From assembly GCF_958295425.1 (NCBI RefSeq), contig NC_081136.1, forward strand, positions 18,909,890-18,973,889: 64,000 nucleotides of DNA, given 5' to 3'. Below the pieces are notes generated by a model. The model was not told where the DNA came from. It did not search any database and saw only the letters and a program-made list of their open reading frames with translations. Below, in pieces: positions 33,871 to 45,731 of this stretch. The DNA comes from Solea solea (lineage: Eukaryota; Chordata; Actinopteri; Pleuronectiformes; Soleidae). Both the position numbers and the translations under genes were made by a program. Each line of letters starts with the position of its first letter. The first letter of the stretch is position 1.

Positions 33871-34892
33871 GCAATGACGTGCATTCAGGGAGGCAGAGCC
33901 TCACCTGTCAACCTTGAAAAGATTAATATTTGTCGCCTGGTATGTATTACAAATCCCTTTTCTGTAAGAATCCAGTAATAAAAAAATATTTTCAATTAAG
34001 AATGTCAAAATTTCTGTCCCGTTCAAATACAGGGAGGAGACGCGTCGTGAGGCAGCACCTTGCTGTGCCATTCGGTGAATAGTGTTATCCTATGGCAGTG
34101 GTCTCCAACCTTTTTAAGCCCAAGATCCCTGACCTCCACCTTGGTGAGAGGCAAGATCTACCTATTGAAGCGTTGAAAGAAAAAGACAGCCCAGATTGTA
34201 CTTCCAACTCTACGCCTTTTATTCAAGCTAATTGTATTTGAATTACATAAAATGCTTTGGTCCAATGTTCAAATTAATGCAACAAAGAAAACACTGTAAC
34301 TAGCCTATCAAACTGGCCAAAGCTTCACATCAACTTCAGTTCTATGTTAATTCAATTTCAATTTAATTTCAACACAATAAGAAAAGTAATGTGGAATGTG
34401 TGGAATTTTCCACTGATATGAGTACAGTATTTGTTTATGGTACACAAGCAGATCATATCAAGTGTTATGCTTATCCACTGAAGCTTCAATCATTGCATTT
34501 TAGAAAATAGAACTGTAATGCTAACAAAATTATCAATGCAGTTAGGCCAAGTACAGCTTTATGTCGAACACAAAAAATTAAGGTGTGGCCTGTTTCGTTT
34601 TGTATGAGGTAATTATTTTGTTCATAGAAGGCACATACACACAAAACACACTAGCAGTGAGCAGATCACATGCAGTGCTATGCTTATCCACTCAGGCTTC
34701 ATGCAAGTTACATAACATCAGCATTTTAGAAAATACATACAAATAAAATGTATTAAAATAGAACTGTAATTGTGTTTTAACAAAATTCTCAGTCAGTGTA
34801 AATAAGCTCAGTGCAGTTATGTACCATCTTATGCATCATCTTTATACTTTTCACATTGCCAGGTGTCAAAACTGGCATGTTACTCACCCAGG

Positions 34893-36440
34893 TTAGTGAG
34901 ATGGCTGTGACTGCATACTGTGTGTGAGTGCTTTGTAGTTTGGCTCATAGCTACTGACAGCTAGTCTGAGACAGTCTGTGAGGTGTTTGTCAGTAAGGCG
35001 GCTCCTGTACTTTGATTTCATTATTTTCATCTGTGAAAACGCCTTTTCACAGAGGTAAGTGGATCCAAAGTAGGCACTCACTCTTAGTGCACATGAGGTG
35101 AGGAGGGGAAACTTCTCCCTGCTGACAATTCCCCAGAAGTTACTGTCCCCTGATCTTACTTTCAGCTCAATGTCATTTTGCATATCAACCATCTCCATGT
35201 CAACCCCACTAGGCAGAGCAAATACCTGCTGAAATTTGGCTGCTACTTGTTCCACATCAATGGTCAGGAATGGGTTTAAGATGAATGCAGCAACGTCTTC
35301 CATGATGTCTAATTCACCAAAACGCCGACTAAACTCTGCTGCCTCCTTGTCCAGGTGAACACAGTACTGTTCAGGGTGAAAAGCGTCCTTGTCACCGATG
35401 GCCTGTGACATTTTCTCCAAGTTGGGAAAGTGTGTCAGCCTCCCATCGAGCTCATCCAATAACGCCTTGAATAAGCGGTGCTGAAGCGCTTTTGCTCTAA
35501 TCGAGTTGATCAGTTTGACCACCAGTCATAACATGAGAAAAGTTCACGACCTTCCCCGCCAAGGCCTGCTTGGTGAATGACACAGTGGCAATTCACGAAG
35601 TCAGGAAAATCATGGTCATTACGGCACAGTGCAATAAATCCAGCGCGCACACCACGCATCGCTGGGGCCCCATCAGTGGTAATTGCCACCAGTTTCTGAA
35701 TCTGGATGTCCTTATCGCGGACATATTTTTTAAACATTTAAATGTAAATATCCTCACCTCTCGTCCTCTCCTTTAAGTGCAAAAGAGGAGATCCTCTTTT
35801 GTTGTAGAGTCCGGGAACGCCATCCTGACAAATACAACAAGCTGAGCTGTGTCCATTACATCCAGGGATTCATCGAACTGTAGTGAAAAATATTCACAGC
35901 GTGACAAGTCTTTTAGCACTTGTCGATCCAAGTCCCCTGACATTTCCTCGACCCTCCTCGCCACTGTATTGGGGCCAAGCTGGACACTGCGGAGCGCGGT
36001 TTTGATGTCGTCTTTGTTTTTGAAGCCGTTGAAAACCGTCTCTGCAGTGATAGCCATTGCCTCCTTGAATAAATCGCCATCTGTAAAAGGCTTCTTGTGT
36101 TTAGCCAAAAGGTGACTAATACGGAATGAAGCTTCAGTCGCAGCCTTATTTTGAGCAGCAGGTTTTGTGAAAAGCGACTGCTGCGCCTTCAACCCTGCTT
36201 TCAGCTCAGCAATTTTCCTAGCGCGGATTGCGCTCTTAGTGGGGAAACTGTCTTTGAATTTGTCGTGGTTGGTGTTGTGGTGCCGCTCAAGATTTCCTCT
36301 TTTAGACAGCGCTAGAGTTTGGTGGCACAGCATACAAACACACTTGTCTTTCACCATGGTGAAAATAAATTCCTCCTCCCATTCCTCATGGAAAGATACG
36401 TTTTTGACTTCTTTCTCGGAGCCTCCGCCATGCCAGCTGA
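34893..36440 (-). pseudogene. hAT transposase (ZBED5/GTF2IRD2-like group), frameshifted
   Basis: Reading 36440 to 34893: a start region MAEAPRKKSKTYLS, then a one-base frame break near 36403. A BED finger follows, CVCMLCHQTLALSKRGNLER with HHNTNH (C-x2-C ... H-x4-H, about 36340-36275). RISHLLAKHKKPFTDGD comes next, then the first catalytic block YFSLQFDESLDVMD (about 35885). A stop and frame change sit at 35770, followed by the second block AITTDGAPAMRG (about 35685) and a further break near 35520. The C-terminal hAT dimerisation region has FPLLTSCALRVSAYFGSTYL and CEKAFSQMKIMKSKYRSRL (35120-34990). At least three breaks make it inactive. The protein would cut and rejoin element ends. Confidence 0.88.
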
Positions 36441-36632
36441 CAACATTGCCGTCACCTGCTAGTGCCGTATATTGTCATTTTGCGAGAATTAATGTCCCAG
36501 GAGTTACTGGTCAAATTAATGCCGCCTGTTCTTTTTTATGCACTGTTATATCGTGATAACGACTTATTATCTCTTTATCTCAATATATCAAAGATCGTTT
36601 GCTCGTCGTAACGAATTAATAAATAATGTGTT

Positions 36633-36759
36633 CGTCTTGATTTCAACCTACAAGCGCTGTCACGAACGGCTTCCGTAGCCTACCGGTAAGTCACACTTTA
36701 CGTTAGTTTGTTTACCTGGAAGCCGTTCGTTGCAGCTATTGTAGGTTGAAATCAAGACG
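36633..36759. repeat. 127-bp foldback inside the hAT
   Basis: CGTCTTGATTTCAACCTACA (36633) is repeated inverted as TGTAGGTTGAAATCAAGACG (ending 36759). The arms extend with CGAACGGCTTCC against GGAAGCCGTTCG, giving arms of about 42 bases around a 40-base loop. It could be a subterminal structure of the hAT or a separate small foldback MITE. Confidence 0.85.
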
Positions 36760-37189
36760 CATAAAAAAAATCCATGTCCGTTCTCGCCTTTGTAAGACAG
36801 AGAGAAAGAGGCGCTTGCAAAACTGAACATTAATCAGTCATAATGTATTTGTGTAATTATTTTTCTATTATATTCGGGATCTACAGGGAATGTTTCAAAG
36901 ATCTACCAGTCGATCGCGATCGACGGGTTGACGACCACTGTCCTATGGTCATACCTCACAAACAGTGCCTGTATGTGATGCAAATAATGTGTCGCTGTCC
37001 CTCTGTATATCCAAAATATGGATTATGTATGAGATATATTTCTCTCACATGTTTAGGCTCGCAGGTTAGTTTTAAAACAGCAGTAAAAAGTCACACGGTG
37101 AGGCAAACAGTATGCCTAACTTAAGGCAGAGGGCGCTGTGAGCCTGTAGATTCTTGTGCTATCTTCTTCGTTCTTGAACGTGGATATCT

Positions 37190-37610
37190 TTTATTCATAT
37201 TAATCCGCTAAATCGACTGGACGATTACATTTCCAAGCTGAAAAGATTCGCAAATCTGGATTTTCAATCAAAGCAAGAGGTAATAACCGAAGGAAGACCA
37301 ACACCGGAGCTGAAAGGTTTGCTTCAGATTACAGGAAAGAACATTACCCGTTCTTTTCAAATGGAGCGGAGACTCAACGTTAGCCTACACAACGCAAAGA
37401 GAACAGACAAATTTTAAAAGACCTACTTTCTAGCTGTTTCCTCACTAAGCAACAGCTAGCATTTCGTGGCAATGAGGAGAGCGCAGGCACTGCTAACCAT
37501 GGAAACTATGTTGAGCTATTATATGCTTTTGCTGGGAAAGACGAAAGGCTATCTAAACATTTAGCTACATTCACTGTGTTTTCTGGCTTGTCAAATAGAA
37601 GGCTTGTCAG
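37190..37610 (+). pseudogene. hAT transposase fragment (DUF4371/ZMYM1-like)
   Basis: The frame at about 37408-37590 reads QILKDLLSSCFLTKQQLAFR, then GNEESAGTANHGNYVELLYA and FAGKDERLSKHLA. The QxLAFRGxxES...GNYxELL pattern is characteristic of the DUF4371 part of hAT transposases that carry TTF-type fingers. Upstream coding (37190-37400) is uncertain and interrupted. The fragment continues the outer hAT split at 34096-36940. Confidence 0.65.
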
Positions 37611-37635
37611 GCTTGTCATCCAAGCCTGACAGGGC

Positions 37636-37691
37636 CGATGGATGGATAGATAGATAGATAGATAGATAGGTAGATAGGTAGATAGATAGAT
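37636..37691. repeat. (GATA)n microsatellite
   Basis: Units of GATA with GGTA variants run across about 56 bases. The tract follows the end of recognisable hAT coding sequence. Confidence 0.9.
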
Positions 37692-37699
37692 GCAGTGTG

Positions 37700-38280
37700 T
37701 GCAGCAGTGTGGTTGACAGGGAATAGTGTCTGCTCTTTTAGGACAAACCATTATTGATTATGTAATATACAGCCAGTGTTGGTGCAGTGAGTCCTTAATT
37801 CTCTTAGAGCAACTTTGCAATTTTGCTGAGACAGACACTGTACGAGAGGGAGAGATAGATGGCTGAGGGGTGTGTGTGTGTGTGCGTGCGTGGGGGGTGG
37901 CTATAGATGTAGAAATGGATATAATTAAAGTAATTTAATCTGGGGGGGGTAAGTGTCTGTGTGTGTGTTTGGTGGGACATCCAGGGATTCTATACATTTA
38001 TGTCAGTCCTTTCAGTTTTGATTTTAAGATGATGTGTTTAAGGTCAGGGTTAGGTTGGATTTAAGGTGTTACTTTACCCCCAGCTCTACCCATTAATTTA
38101 TTTTTAATTTACTTTAACTCTATGTTTATTCATGTTGATGTAAATCGCATCCCATATACTGCACATAAACAATATAAGCTACATATTGAAATATATTACT
38201 GAAATTAGTTTCAGTGCCTACTGTACCTGCTTGAGTTAAGACAAAGTGACTGACTGATATATATTTTTTTTTAAATTGCC
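37700..38280. other. No gene; TG- and G-rich simple sequence
   Basis: A (TG)n tract lies at 37870-37890, with G-runs near 37894 and 37943. It may include the outer end of the Harbinger element, but I could not fix a terminus. Confidence 0.45.
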
Positions 38281-39355
38281 AATTCATGTTAAAAAGGACC
38301 AACCCGTTGACCCACACAGATGTGTACCTGTGGGAGAGGTACCGGTTCAGCAGGCAAAGCATTGTGTATTTATGCAGTTTGCTTGAACCACACATTATGA
38401 GGGTCACTCGCCGCAGCCAGTCTCTGATCACTGTGCAGTCAGTCTGTATTGCACTGTGGTTCTGTGGAGACATTCTATGCCATTGCAGGTTTGTGACATT
38501 CAAATGCATTTGATGGAAAGTGGAAAGTGGCCCACAGGTTGATGATGTTGTACCTTCATTTTTCCACATTGATTGATTGCAGCCATGTGAGAATTGTGGC
38601 CCCATCCGGACCAGTGGAAAAAGATTATGTGGACTGGAGAAATCACCACAGTCTGAATGTACAGGTATGTAGCCTACTACTGAAGCCACGATGGTCCCAA
38701 CAGTAGTTTCAAGCATAACTGATTGTTACCCTACATGCTGACAGATGATCTGTGATGCCAATTATTTAATCACAAACATCAAGGTAAAATGACCTGGGGG
38801 GGTACATGATGCCAGAATCTTCGGGGCAAGCTCAGTGGCACAGAGGCTTGCTCAAAGAGAATATCTCAAAATTAGCATTCATTATCTTTCAATGTGTCAT
38901 GTCACGTACATGACATCCATTCCTTTCTCACCCTGCAGGGGAGTTTGAAGGTATCCTCCTTGGAGACAGGGGCTATCCCTGTCTTCCTTAACGGTGCCCT
39001 CAATTCCACCAGGGCACGAATTGAGATGGTTTTTGGCCAACTAAAGTCCAGGTTCAGCCTCATATTCAGATAATAGCCTTCAAACTACAATACTGCCCAG
39101 ACAACCCTACAGTTTCAAATGTCTTTTTGCTCTAATACCTACAGGTTCCAGTGTCTGAAATACCTGAGGGTTGCTCCAGAACGTGCCTGCGATATCACGG
39201 TGGCCTGTGCCATCCTCCATAATATCGCAACCGTCCGCAGGGAGAGGCTCCTGGACTTCACACTGGAGGAGAGATGGGAGGACCCCAATCCCATGCCAGA
39301 GGACATGGATGGGAGGGCCGTGAGGGACCTCTATAGGGATGCACATTTTGGTTAA
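38280..39355 (+). pseudogene. PIF/Harbinger nuclease (HARBI1-like), near complete
   Basis: The N-terminal helix region reads RTNPLTHTDVYLWERYRFSR and then VTRRSQSLITVQSVCIALWF (38292-38465). The DDE nuclease follows: first Asp in IDCSHVRIVAPSGPVE (about 38570), VDWRNHHSLNVQ (ending about 38664), and then CDANYLITNI. The second Asp is in GGVHDARIFGASSVAQRL (about 38800) after a Trp-to-TGA change (38790). ILLGDRGYPCLP comes next, and Glu in TRARIEMVFGQLKSRF (about 39010-39055). KYLRVAPERACDITVACAIL and HNIATVRRERL follow, with a stop at 39353. All three catalytic residues are visible. Exon-like breaks occur near 38495 and 38665; a stop and a frame break at 39000-39125 make it inactive as read. 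Confidence 0.85.
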
Positions 39356-39679
39356 TTTGAAGAGCTACATTCTTAAATCCATTTTTAGAATTTTTCTTTT
39401 TTCTACAATTTACTGCAGGTGATATCAATCAAAACCAACACCAGCATTTGGTTGGTGTGGGTGGTTGGCATTTGCTATTTAGGCATGAACGGAAGTGTGT
39501 TGGGTGCTAAATAGAGCCACAAGTGTTAATGTCACTAAATGACATTAATATTTTTCCACATAATTGAGACAGGACATAGTAGACATGTTGAAACATTTGA
39601 ATGCTATGTTGGTGGGTCACGCAGGTCAGGCTGTGGAACATTAAATACAGTAAGAACAATGACCTTTTGCTGTGCATTT

Positions 39680-40560
39680 GGATTCATACTTACATCCTTT
39701 TCCATCTTCCTGATCTCAAGTTTTATCTTCTTAATCTGTAGCCTCTTATACTCCGTTGCATGAAGGAGATACCGCTTATAATTTGCACGGATGTCCTATG
39801 ACTTAATGTGTCAGTGCAACCAACTATGCAGTTTATGGTGGGTAAAAGGGAACGGCTACTCACTTCACTTCGTCCAGCAGATGTAGTCCTCTTGCCAGCT
39901 GGGGAAGGCCTAGGTTCCTGCAGGAGGGTGTGTGGTACATTATTAAGGTACGATCTTAACATTTTAAACACAACCAGTACATTAATGATTATATCATCTT
40001 GGATCATCTACATCTTGGAGCTCTGAGCAGTCTCGACCGGTGAGTGTTTCATCATCGTCATAGTCATCATCATCATCATCATCATCATCACGTGGCTGTT
40101 GGCTTGGGCCTTCTCCCTGCAAATAGAGAAACAGCAGTTAATGGGGGAGAGGGAGGGGGCTGACTGCGTGTAGTGCAATGTTTCAATGGGTTAGGACCTA
40201 CTGGGTCGACTTGGGTCCCTGCTGCATCCTCAATGTGTAATTGTGGTGGGTCAAGGAGAATAATTTGATCCCCTGTCACTATCAGACACACAGGTGCCTA
40301 GTTAGTTATCCCTAATGAGGGGCTGTCACCAGCATAGGGGCAGTGATTGACAATACCTTCAACATATGGGGGCCCGGATCTCTGGGGCCACAGGGTTGGA
40401 GGAGTTCCCCCCCTCGATCCCAACTATCTTGGGCCCCTTATTTATCCCAAGGGCCAGGATCTCAGCTGGTGTAAGCTCCTCCTGAGGCGGTCCTCCACCA
40501 GTAGCCATAGATGCAGTCTGCTTTCTGGTGGCTGCAAGATAGGTATATATTCATAGCTGC
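39680..40560 (-). pseudogene. Harbinger second gene (Myb/MADF-like DNA-binding protein), partial
   Basis: On the minus strand near 39755-39690 the frame reads EYKRLQIKKIKLEIRKME, the C-terminal amphipathic helix typical of the Myb-like partner protein in fish Harbinger elements. Upstream (40030-40100) is an aspartate run from a (CAT)n tract, and near 40480-40340 a proline-rich, GGP-containing stretch as seen between the Myb domain and the helix. Introns appear to separate the pieces. The Myb domain itself was not confidently read. The partner normally carries the nuclease to the nucleus and to element ends. The opposed orientation to 38280-39355 is the usual arrangement. Confidence 0.5.
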
Positions 40561-41966
40561 GCATCTATTTTGACTGATACATTTCACATTACATTATGGA
40601 GCAATTACCATTGCTAAGAATGTTCTTATATTTGATTTTGACCTGGTGGCCAGTCCTCCTCCGGCTACTGAGATTGCTTCTGTTGAGACATAACTGTGAG
40701 GGACACACACCATGTCTGCCCTATAGCACATTTCATACATAGAGGCAATTTAAAGAGATCATCATTCTTTTGATGTAACAAGGGTTAGGGCCTCCGATTG
40801 ATAGGAGATAGATGATTGATATGCTGTCCCCTGCATTCAATTCAATTCAATTTTATTTGTATAGCGCCAAATCATAACATACATTATCTCAAGGCACTGT
40901 ACATAGACAACATCAAGGAGAGCAGAGAACCCCAACAGTTCACACAATGAGCAAGCACTAGGCATCAGTGGAGAGAAAAAACTCCCTCTTAACAGGAAGA
41001 AATCTCTGACAGAACCAGGCTCAGAGATGTGCAGTCATCTGCCTCGACCGGTTGGGGTGAAAGGAAAAATGGGGGACAGCGGAGAGGTGGGGGACAGAAA
41101 GGGGGGAGAGAAAGGACAAGAGGGAGATGAGGTAGAGACAGAAGAGAGAGAGAGACCAGGAGCAGATACACAACAACTGTATCAGGTTACAAGTTTATAC
41201 AGTTAATGATATCGACTTTTTAATTCTAGCACAATAATAATGGTGATGATATGGGTAGCCTTGAAAACTGGATCTTGGTCCCGCAACCTGCATGATGAGA
41301 ATACAGAGAGAGAGAGAGGGAAGGAAGGAAAGACACAAACTAGGGAGAGAAAGAGACAAGGTTAATGACTTATAAAAAGTCATATTCATACCCTGAGTGT
41401 GAGAGAGTGAATGTGCGTGCACCACAGGAAAATCCCCCAGCAGTCTAGGTCTATAGCAGCATAACTAAGAGCTGGTCCATGTTTCCCTGAACCAGCTCTA
41501 ACTATAAGCTTTATCAAAAGGAAAGTCTAACTTTAAATACAGAGAGAGTGTCCACCTCCCTAACTATCATTGGGAGCTGGTTCCACAGGAGAGGAGCAAC
41601 CTGTCCTCCAACTGAAACGTACATATAGGTCGTTTTTTCAACCCCTGAAAACGTACATATAGGTCGTTTTCTGAAAACGTGACTGTGGGTCGTTTTTTTT
41701 TCAAACCCCTGAATGCGACTTAAAGGTAGTATTTTCCAACTCGAATATGCACAGATGTTACTGAGGGTAGGGTTAGGGCAAAAAGACAGGGTTAGGTAGT
41801 AAAAATAAAAAAAATATTAAAAAGGTGGTGTAGTTAGGGACCGAACCATTGTCGACCGTGCTCCGGTGCAGCGCTCTCGCTACTGAGCCGACTGCCGGTG
41901 CCGACATCGGCGAAGCCACTAGATACGGCGTCTAAGGCGGAAGTGGTTGCTGTTATGTATACAACC

Positions 41967-42775
41967 CAGGGGTCGCGTTAACCGAATATTTTCCGTCATT
42001 GACTGTTTTTTTTAAAACGGTGACGGAAAAATCTGAGAGCCATCCGTCATTTTGACAGATTGCAATTCACACCCCTGACCACTTGGTGGTGAAGAGCATA
42101 TTACAGTAAGTTGAAAGTAGAAAAGAAGAAAAATGTCACGGCAGTTGAGTGTCAGAAGTTTCTTTAAAAAGCCCAAAAACTATGTTGATAAAAGAGGTGA
42201 AAAAAGAGGAATAGATGCAGATGCAGATGAAGGACAAACTCAGCCCTTGGCCTCAGCGGAGCGAGGAAGCGGCAGTAAGGAGGTTAGGCGAGTTCAGTGG
42301 GAGCGGGAGTTCTGGCTGAGGAGGGCGGATAGAAAAATGTTGTGCGACAAAATAAAGATTCCCATCGGAGAATCTGAGCATAATTTCTGACCTGGACACC
42401 GTACTCAATGCATCTCGCTATCCTTGTCGTGCTGACAGCGTGTTAAAGAGCTATGGACAGGAGGCTTTGGAGCGCGTCTGTGACCGGTGCAGCTGATCCA
42501 CTGGTGCAGAAGGAGCGCATGTTGCGGGATTTCCTACCACGCGCAACTACGCGCAAGCAGGCATGCGATTTAAGTCCATGTGGACCAGGAGGAAGGTGTG
42601 AGACTGTGCGTTTAGGCCACAGGTGAACTGTTCATATTCCACTGCAATATGAACAATGCAATTGAATATGTCATTATTATCATTTAAAGTGACCGGTAAA
42701 AATTGATTATGACGGGATTTTTATGACCCTGTCAGTCAAAATGACAGACAACGAAAAAGTCTAGCGCAACCTCTG
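41967..42775 (+). mobile_element. 809-bp hAT nested in the MITE
   Basis: The ends CAGGGGTCGCG and, inverted, CAGAGGTTGCGC are flanked by ATACAACC (41959-41966 and 42776-42783). Copy 1 of the host MITE gives the empty site, with a single ATACAACC on its minus strand. Only the first part of a transposase gene remains, so this is an internal deletion derivative. It is the youngest of three nested events here. Confidence 0.92.
42133..42390 (+). pseudogene. hAT transposase N-terminal remnant
   Basis: An 85-codon frame begins MSRQLSVRSFFKKPKN and ends shortly after KIKIPIGESEHNF. A start with SFFKKP is usual for hAT proteins of the KIAA1586/ZMYM type (recalled, not searched). After the stop another frame reads LDTVLNASRYPCRADSVL. 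The catalytic domain is missing. Confidence 0.55.
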
Positions 42776-42974
42776 ATACAACCGCTAGGGGCGCATGTTT
42801 TGAAAATGTAAACATAGGTCGTAATTCCTGCATACGACCTATATGTACGTTTTATTGGAGGACAGTCTCAGAGGAGCCTGGTAACTAAAGGCTCTGCCTC
42901 CCATTCTACTCTTACAGACTCTGGGAACCACAAGTAAACCTGTATTTTGTGACCTAAGTGGTCTATTAGGGTGA

Positions 42975-45731
42975 TTAGGGTAAGACTAGGTCTTTAAGGA
43001 ATGAAGGGGCCTGACCATTAAGTGCTTTGTACGTGAGGAGGAGGATTTTAAATTTAATTCTAAACTGTACGGGGAGCCAGTGTAGAGAAGCTAACACTGG
43101 AGTTATATGGTCTCTCTTTCTAGTTCCTGTCAGAACTCGTGCTGCAGCATTTTGAATTAACTGAAGGGTTCTAACAGACTTGTTGGAACATCCTGATAAT
43201 AAGGAGTTACAGTAATCTAATCTAGATGTAATAAAAGCATGAACTAGTTTTTCAGCATCCTGTAAAGACAGAATGTTTCTAATTTTCATAATGTTCTGCA
43301 GGTGGAAGAAGGCTGTTCTGGAAATTAGTTTTATGTGTGAATCAAATGACATTTCCTGGTCAAAAGTAACTCCAAGGTTCCTCACAGTGGAACTGGAAGC
43401 CAGGGTGATGTCATCTAAAGTGACAATGTGATCAGAAAGTTTTTCTCTGAGGTGTTAAGGGCCGAGTATAATGACTTCTTTTGTATAATGAAACTGAGTT
43501 TAAAAGTAGAAAGTTACAGGTCATCCAGGACTTAATGTCTCTGAGACATTCCTCGAGTTGAACAACCTGATTTATTTCATCCGGCCTCATTGATAAATAT
43601 AGCTGTGTGTCATCTGCATAACAATGAAAGTGTATGTTGTGCTTTCTAATAATGTTCCCTAGAGGAAGCATATATAAGGTAAAAAGTATAGGCCCAAGCA
43701 CTGAGCCTTGTGGAACTCCACAATTAACTTTAGTTTGTAGTGAGGCTTTATCATTAACATGAACAAACTGGAATCTATCAGATAAGTATGATTTAAACCA
43801 GCAGAGGGCAGCACCTGTGATACCAAGGGTCTGCTCCAATCTCTGCAGTAGAATATTATGATCAATGGTGTCAAATGCAGCACTAAGATCTAACAGGACA
43901 AGTAAAGAAACTAGACCATTATCTGAATTACTAACTTTAACTAGTGCTGTTTCTGTGCTATGGTTTAATCTAAAACCTGACTGAAAATCTTCAAACAGGC
44001 CATTAATGCGCAAATATTCACATAATTGATTAGCAACTGCCTTTTCTAAGATATAGAAACAAAGGGAAGATTAGATATAGGTCGGTAGTTAGCTAAAATA
44101 TTTGGGTCAAGTGTCGCTTTTTTGAGAGGGGGTTTAATAACTGCTATTTTAAACGTTTGGGGCACATATCCAGTTAATAAGAATAGATTAATTTGAGTTA
44201 ATATAGAGCTGTTAATTAAAGAGAACACGTCTTTAAACAGTTTGGTGGGGATAGGATCTAACTGACAGGTTGATGGCTTAGATGATAAAACTAATGATGT
44301 TAACTCAGGGAGATCTATAGGGGAGAAACTGTCTAACTGTGCACCTGGTGCTTCTAAAGCTCTTGTGCTAAAAGATGAGTCAGTCCCAATATGAGGGAGG
44401 AGATGATCAATTTGTTTTCTAATTGATGTGATTTTATTCACAAAAAGTTCATAAAGTCATCACTGCTCAGTGTTAAAGGAATAGATGGTTCAGTGGAGCT
44501 GTGGCTCTGTGTCAGCCTGGCTACAGTGCTGAAAAGAAATCTATGATTATTCTTATTTTCTTCAATTAGAGAAGAATAATAGGCAGCTCTAGCTTTGTGT
44601 AGGGCTTTTTTGTAAGCTACAAAACCATCTTTCCAGGCTATATGAAATTCCTCTAGGTTATTGGAACGCCATTTTCTTTCTAATCTACGTAACGTCTGTT
44701 TAAGAGCACGAGCATTGGAGTTAAACCATGGTGCTCGTCTCATCTGATTCACCACTTTCTTTTTCAGAGGGGCAACACAATCTAATGTAGTACGCAGTGA
44801 GGCTGCTGTACTATCAACAAGGTTATCTATGAGGGCGGGAGTATAATCACAAAAGGTACCTTGAGATGTACTGACATATGGCACCGAGTTAAATAAAGGT
44901 TGCACTGTCTCTTTGAATGTATTAATATTATTATCAGACAGGCACCGGCTGTAGCTGTATTTCTTATTTATGTTATTGTAGTTCATTATTGTACAATTAA
45001 ATGTGAGTAAATAATGATCAGTAAGGAGAGGGTTTTGAGGAACTATGTTTAAGTTATCAATATCAATACCATAAGTTAAAACAAGGTTGAGGGTGTGATT
45101 AAGGCAATGAGTTGGTTTATTAACGTGTTGAATAAAACCTATTGATTCCAACAGCGAGACTATCACGGTCAACATCTATGGATGTTGAAATCCCCTACAA
45201 TTATGATCTTATCTGTCTTAAGCACTAACTCAGATAAGAACTCAGAGAACTCTGATAGGAACTCTGAATAAGGTGCAGGTGGACGATAAACTGTGACTAT
45301 CATAATTGGTTTCTGTGATTTCCAACTAGGATGAGATAGATTAAGAATAAGGCTTTCAAACGATGAATATTCTAGTTTGGGTTTGGGATTGATTAATAAT
45401 CTAGTATTAAAAATGGCTGCTACACCTCCTTCTCGGCCTGAGCAATATGGGTATTAGCATGAGTGGGTGGAGTTGACTCATTTAGACTAACGTAATCTTT
45501 TTCATGTAACCAAGTTTCAGTTACACAGAATAAATCAATACAATTGTCAGAAATTAGATCATTTATTAAAACAGATTTTGAGGAGAGAGACCTTATATTT
45601 AATAGTCCACATTTTAAAGTGGTATTATTTGACTCTATTTTATTGTTCGTATTAATCTTTATTAAGTTAGAATGTCTAACTCCTCTTCTGTTTGTTATTG
45701 ATTTATTAGGGTTCGAGCAACAAGGTTGCAA
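42975..45731 (-). pseudogene. L2-type LINE ORF2
   Basis: From 45731: a basic leader, then [20 protein letters not shown] and [23 protein letters not shown] follows near 45190. The connector (45175-44438) contains TDHYLLTFNCTI, PLKKKVVNQMRRAPWFN and RRLERKWRSNNLEEF. The RT begins LTSLVLSSKPSTCQLDPIPT and IAVIKPPLKKATLDP, then FRLNHSTETALVKVSNS, LLVLLDLSAAFDTIDHNILL, GVPQGSVLGPILFTLYM and the intact catalytic CYADDTQLYLSM (about 43620). The C-terminus is LVHAFITSRLDYCNSLLSGC and ALNGQAPSFLKDLV. Frame breaks occur near 45200-45420, 44440, 44040 and 43400. The protein would nick DNA and copy the LINE RNA. Confidence 0.88.

Larger units (their letters stand above)
34096..36940 (-). mobile_element. 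Complete 2,845-bp hAT transposon with exact 8-bp TSD
   Basis: The left end is CAGTGGTCTCCAACC, the right end (complement) CAGTGGTCGTCAACC. The duplication TCCTATGG lies at 34088-34095 and 36941-36948. The transposase is on the minus strand. Near the right end lie a perfect 16-base palindrome, GTCGATCGCGATCGAC (36909-36924), and a 127-bp foldback (36633-36759). The exact TSD and long coding frames indicate a fairly recent insertion, but the coding region has frame breaks. Confidence 0.92.
33872..37600 (+). mobile_element. Older hAT (ZMYM/DUF4371-like) split by a younger hAT
   Basis: The left part starts with a hAT-like end, CAATGACGTGCATTCAGGGA (33872-33891). At 34096-36940 it is interrupted by a complete hAT. 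The right part (36949-37600) carries hAT transposase sequence on the plus strand. The host strand is continuous across the insertion once one copy of TCCTATGG is removed. The right terminus was not found; a GATA microsatellite begins at 37636. Confidence 0.55.
41598..42869 (-). mobile_element. 8-bp-TSD MITE with tRNA-like core, copy 2, split by a hAT
   Basis: The inverted ends match copy 1 (AACCTGTCCTCC at left, GAGACTGTCCTCC complement at right). The TSD AGAGGAGC lies at 41590-41597 and 42870-42877, and removing the block rejoins the LINE 3' region. Without the nested hAT it is about 455 bases. It is inverted relative to copy 1. The pol III-like A and B boxes are conserved, with differences between the copies in the sequence between them. 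A tandem repeat of ACGTACATATAGGTCGTTTT at the left end is absent from copy 1. Confidence 0.9.

Noticed and set aside
37636..37691. CRISPR-like or regulatory repeat array
   Set aside because: It is a simple GATA microsatellite without spacers, in a eukaryotic genome.
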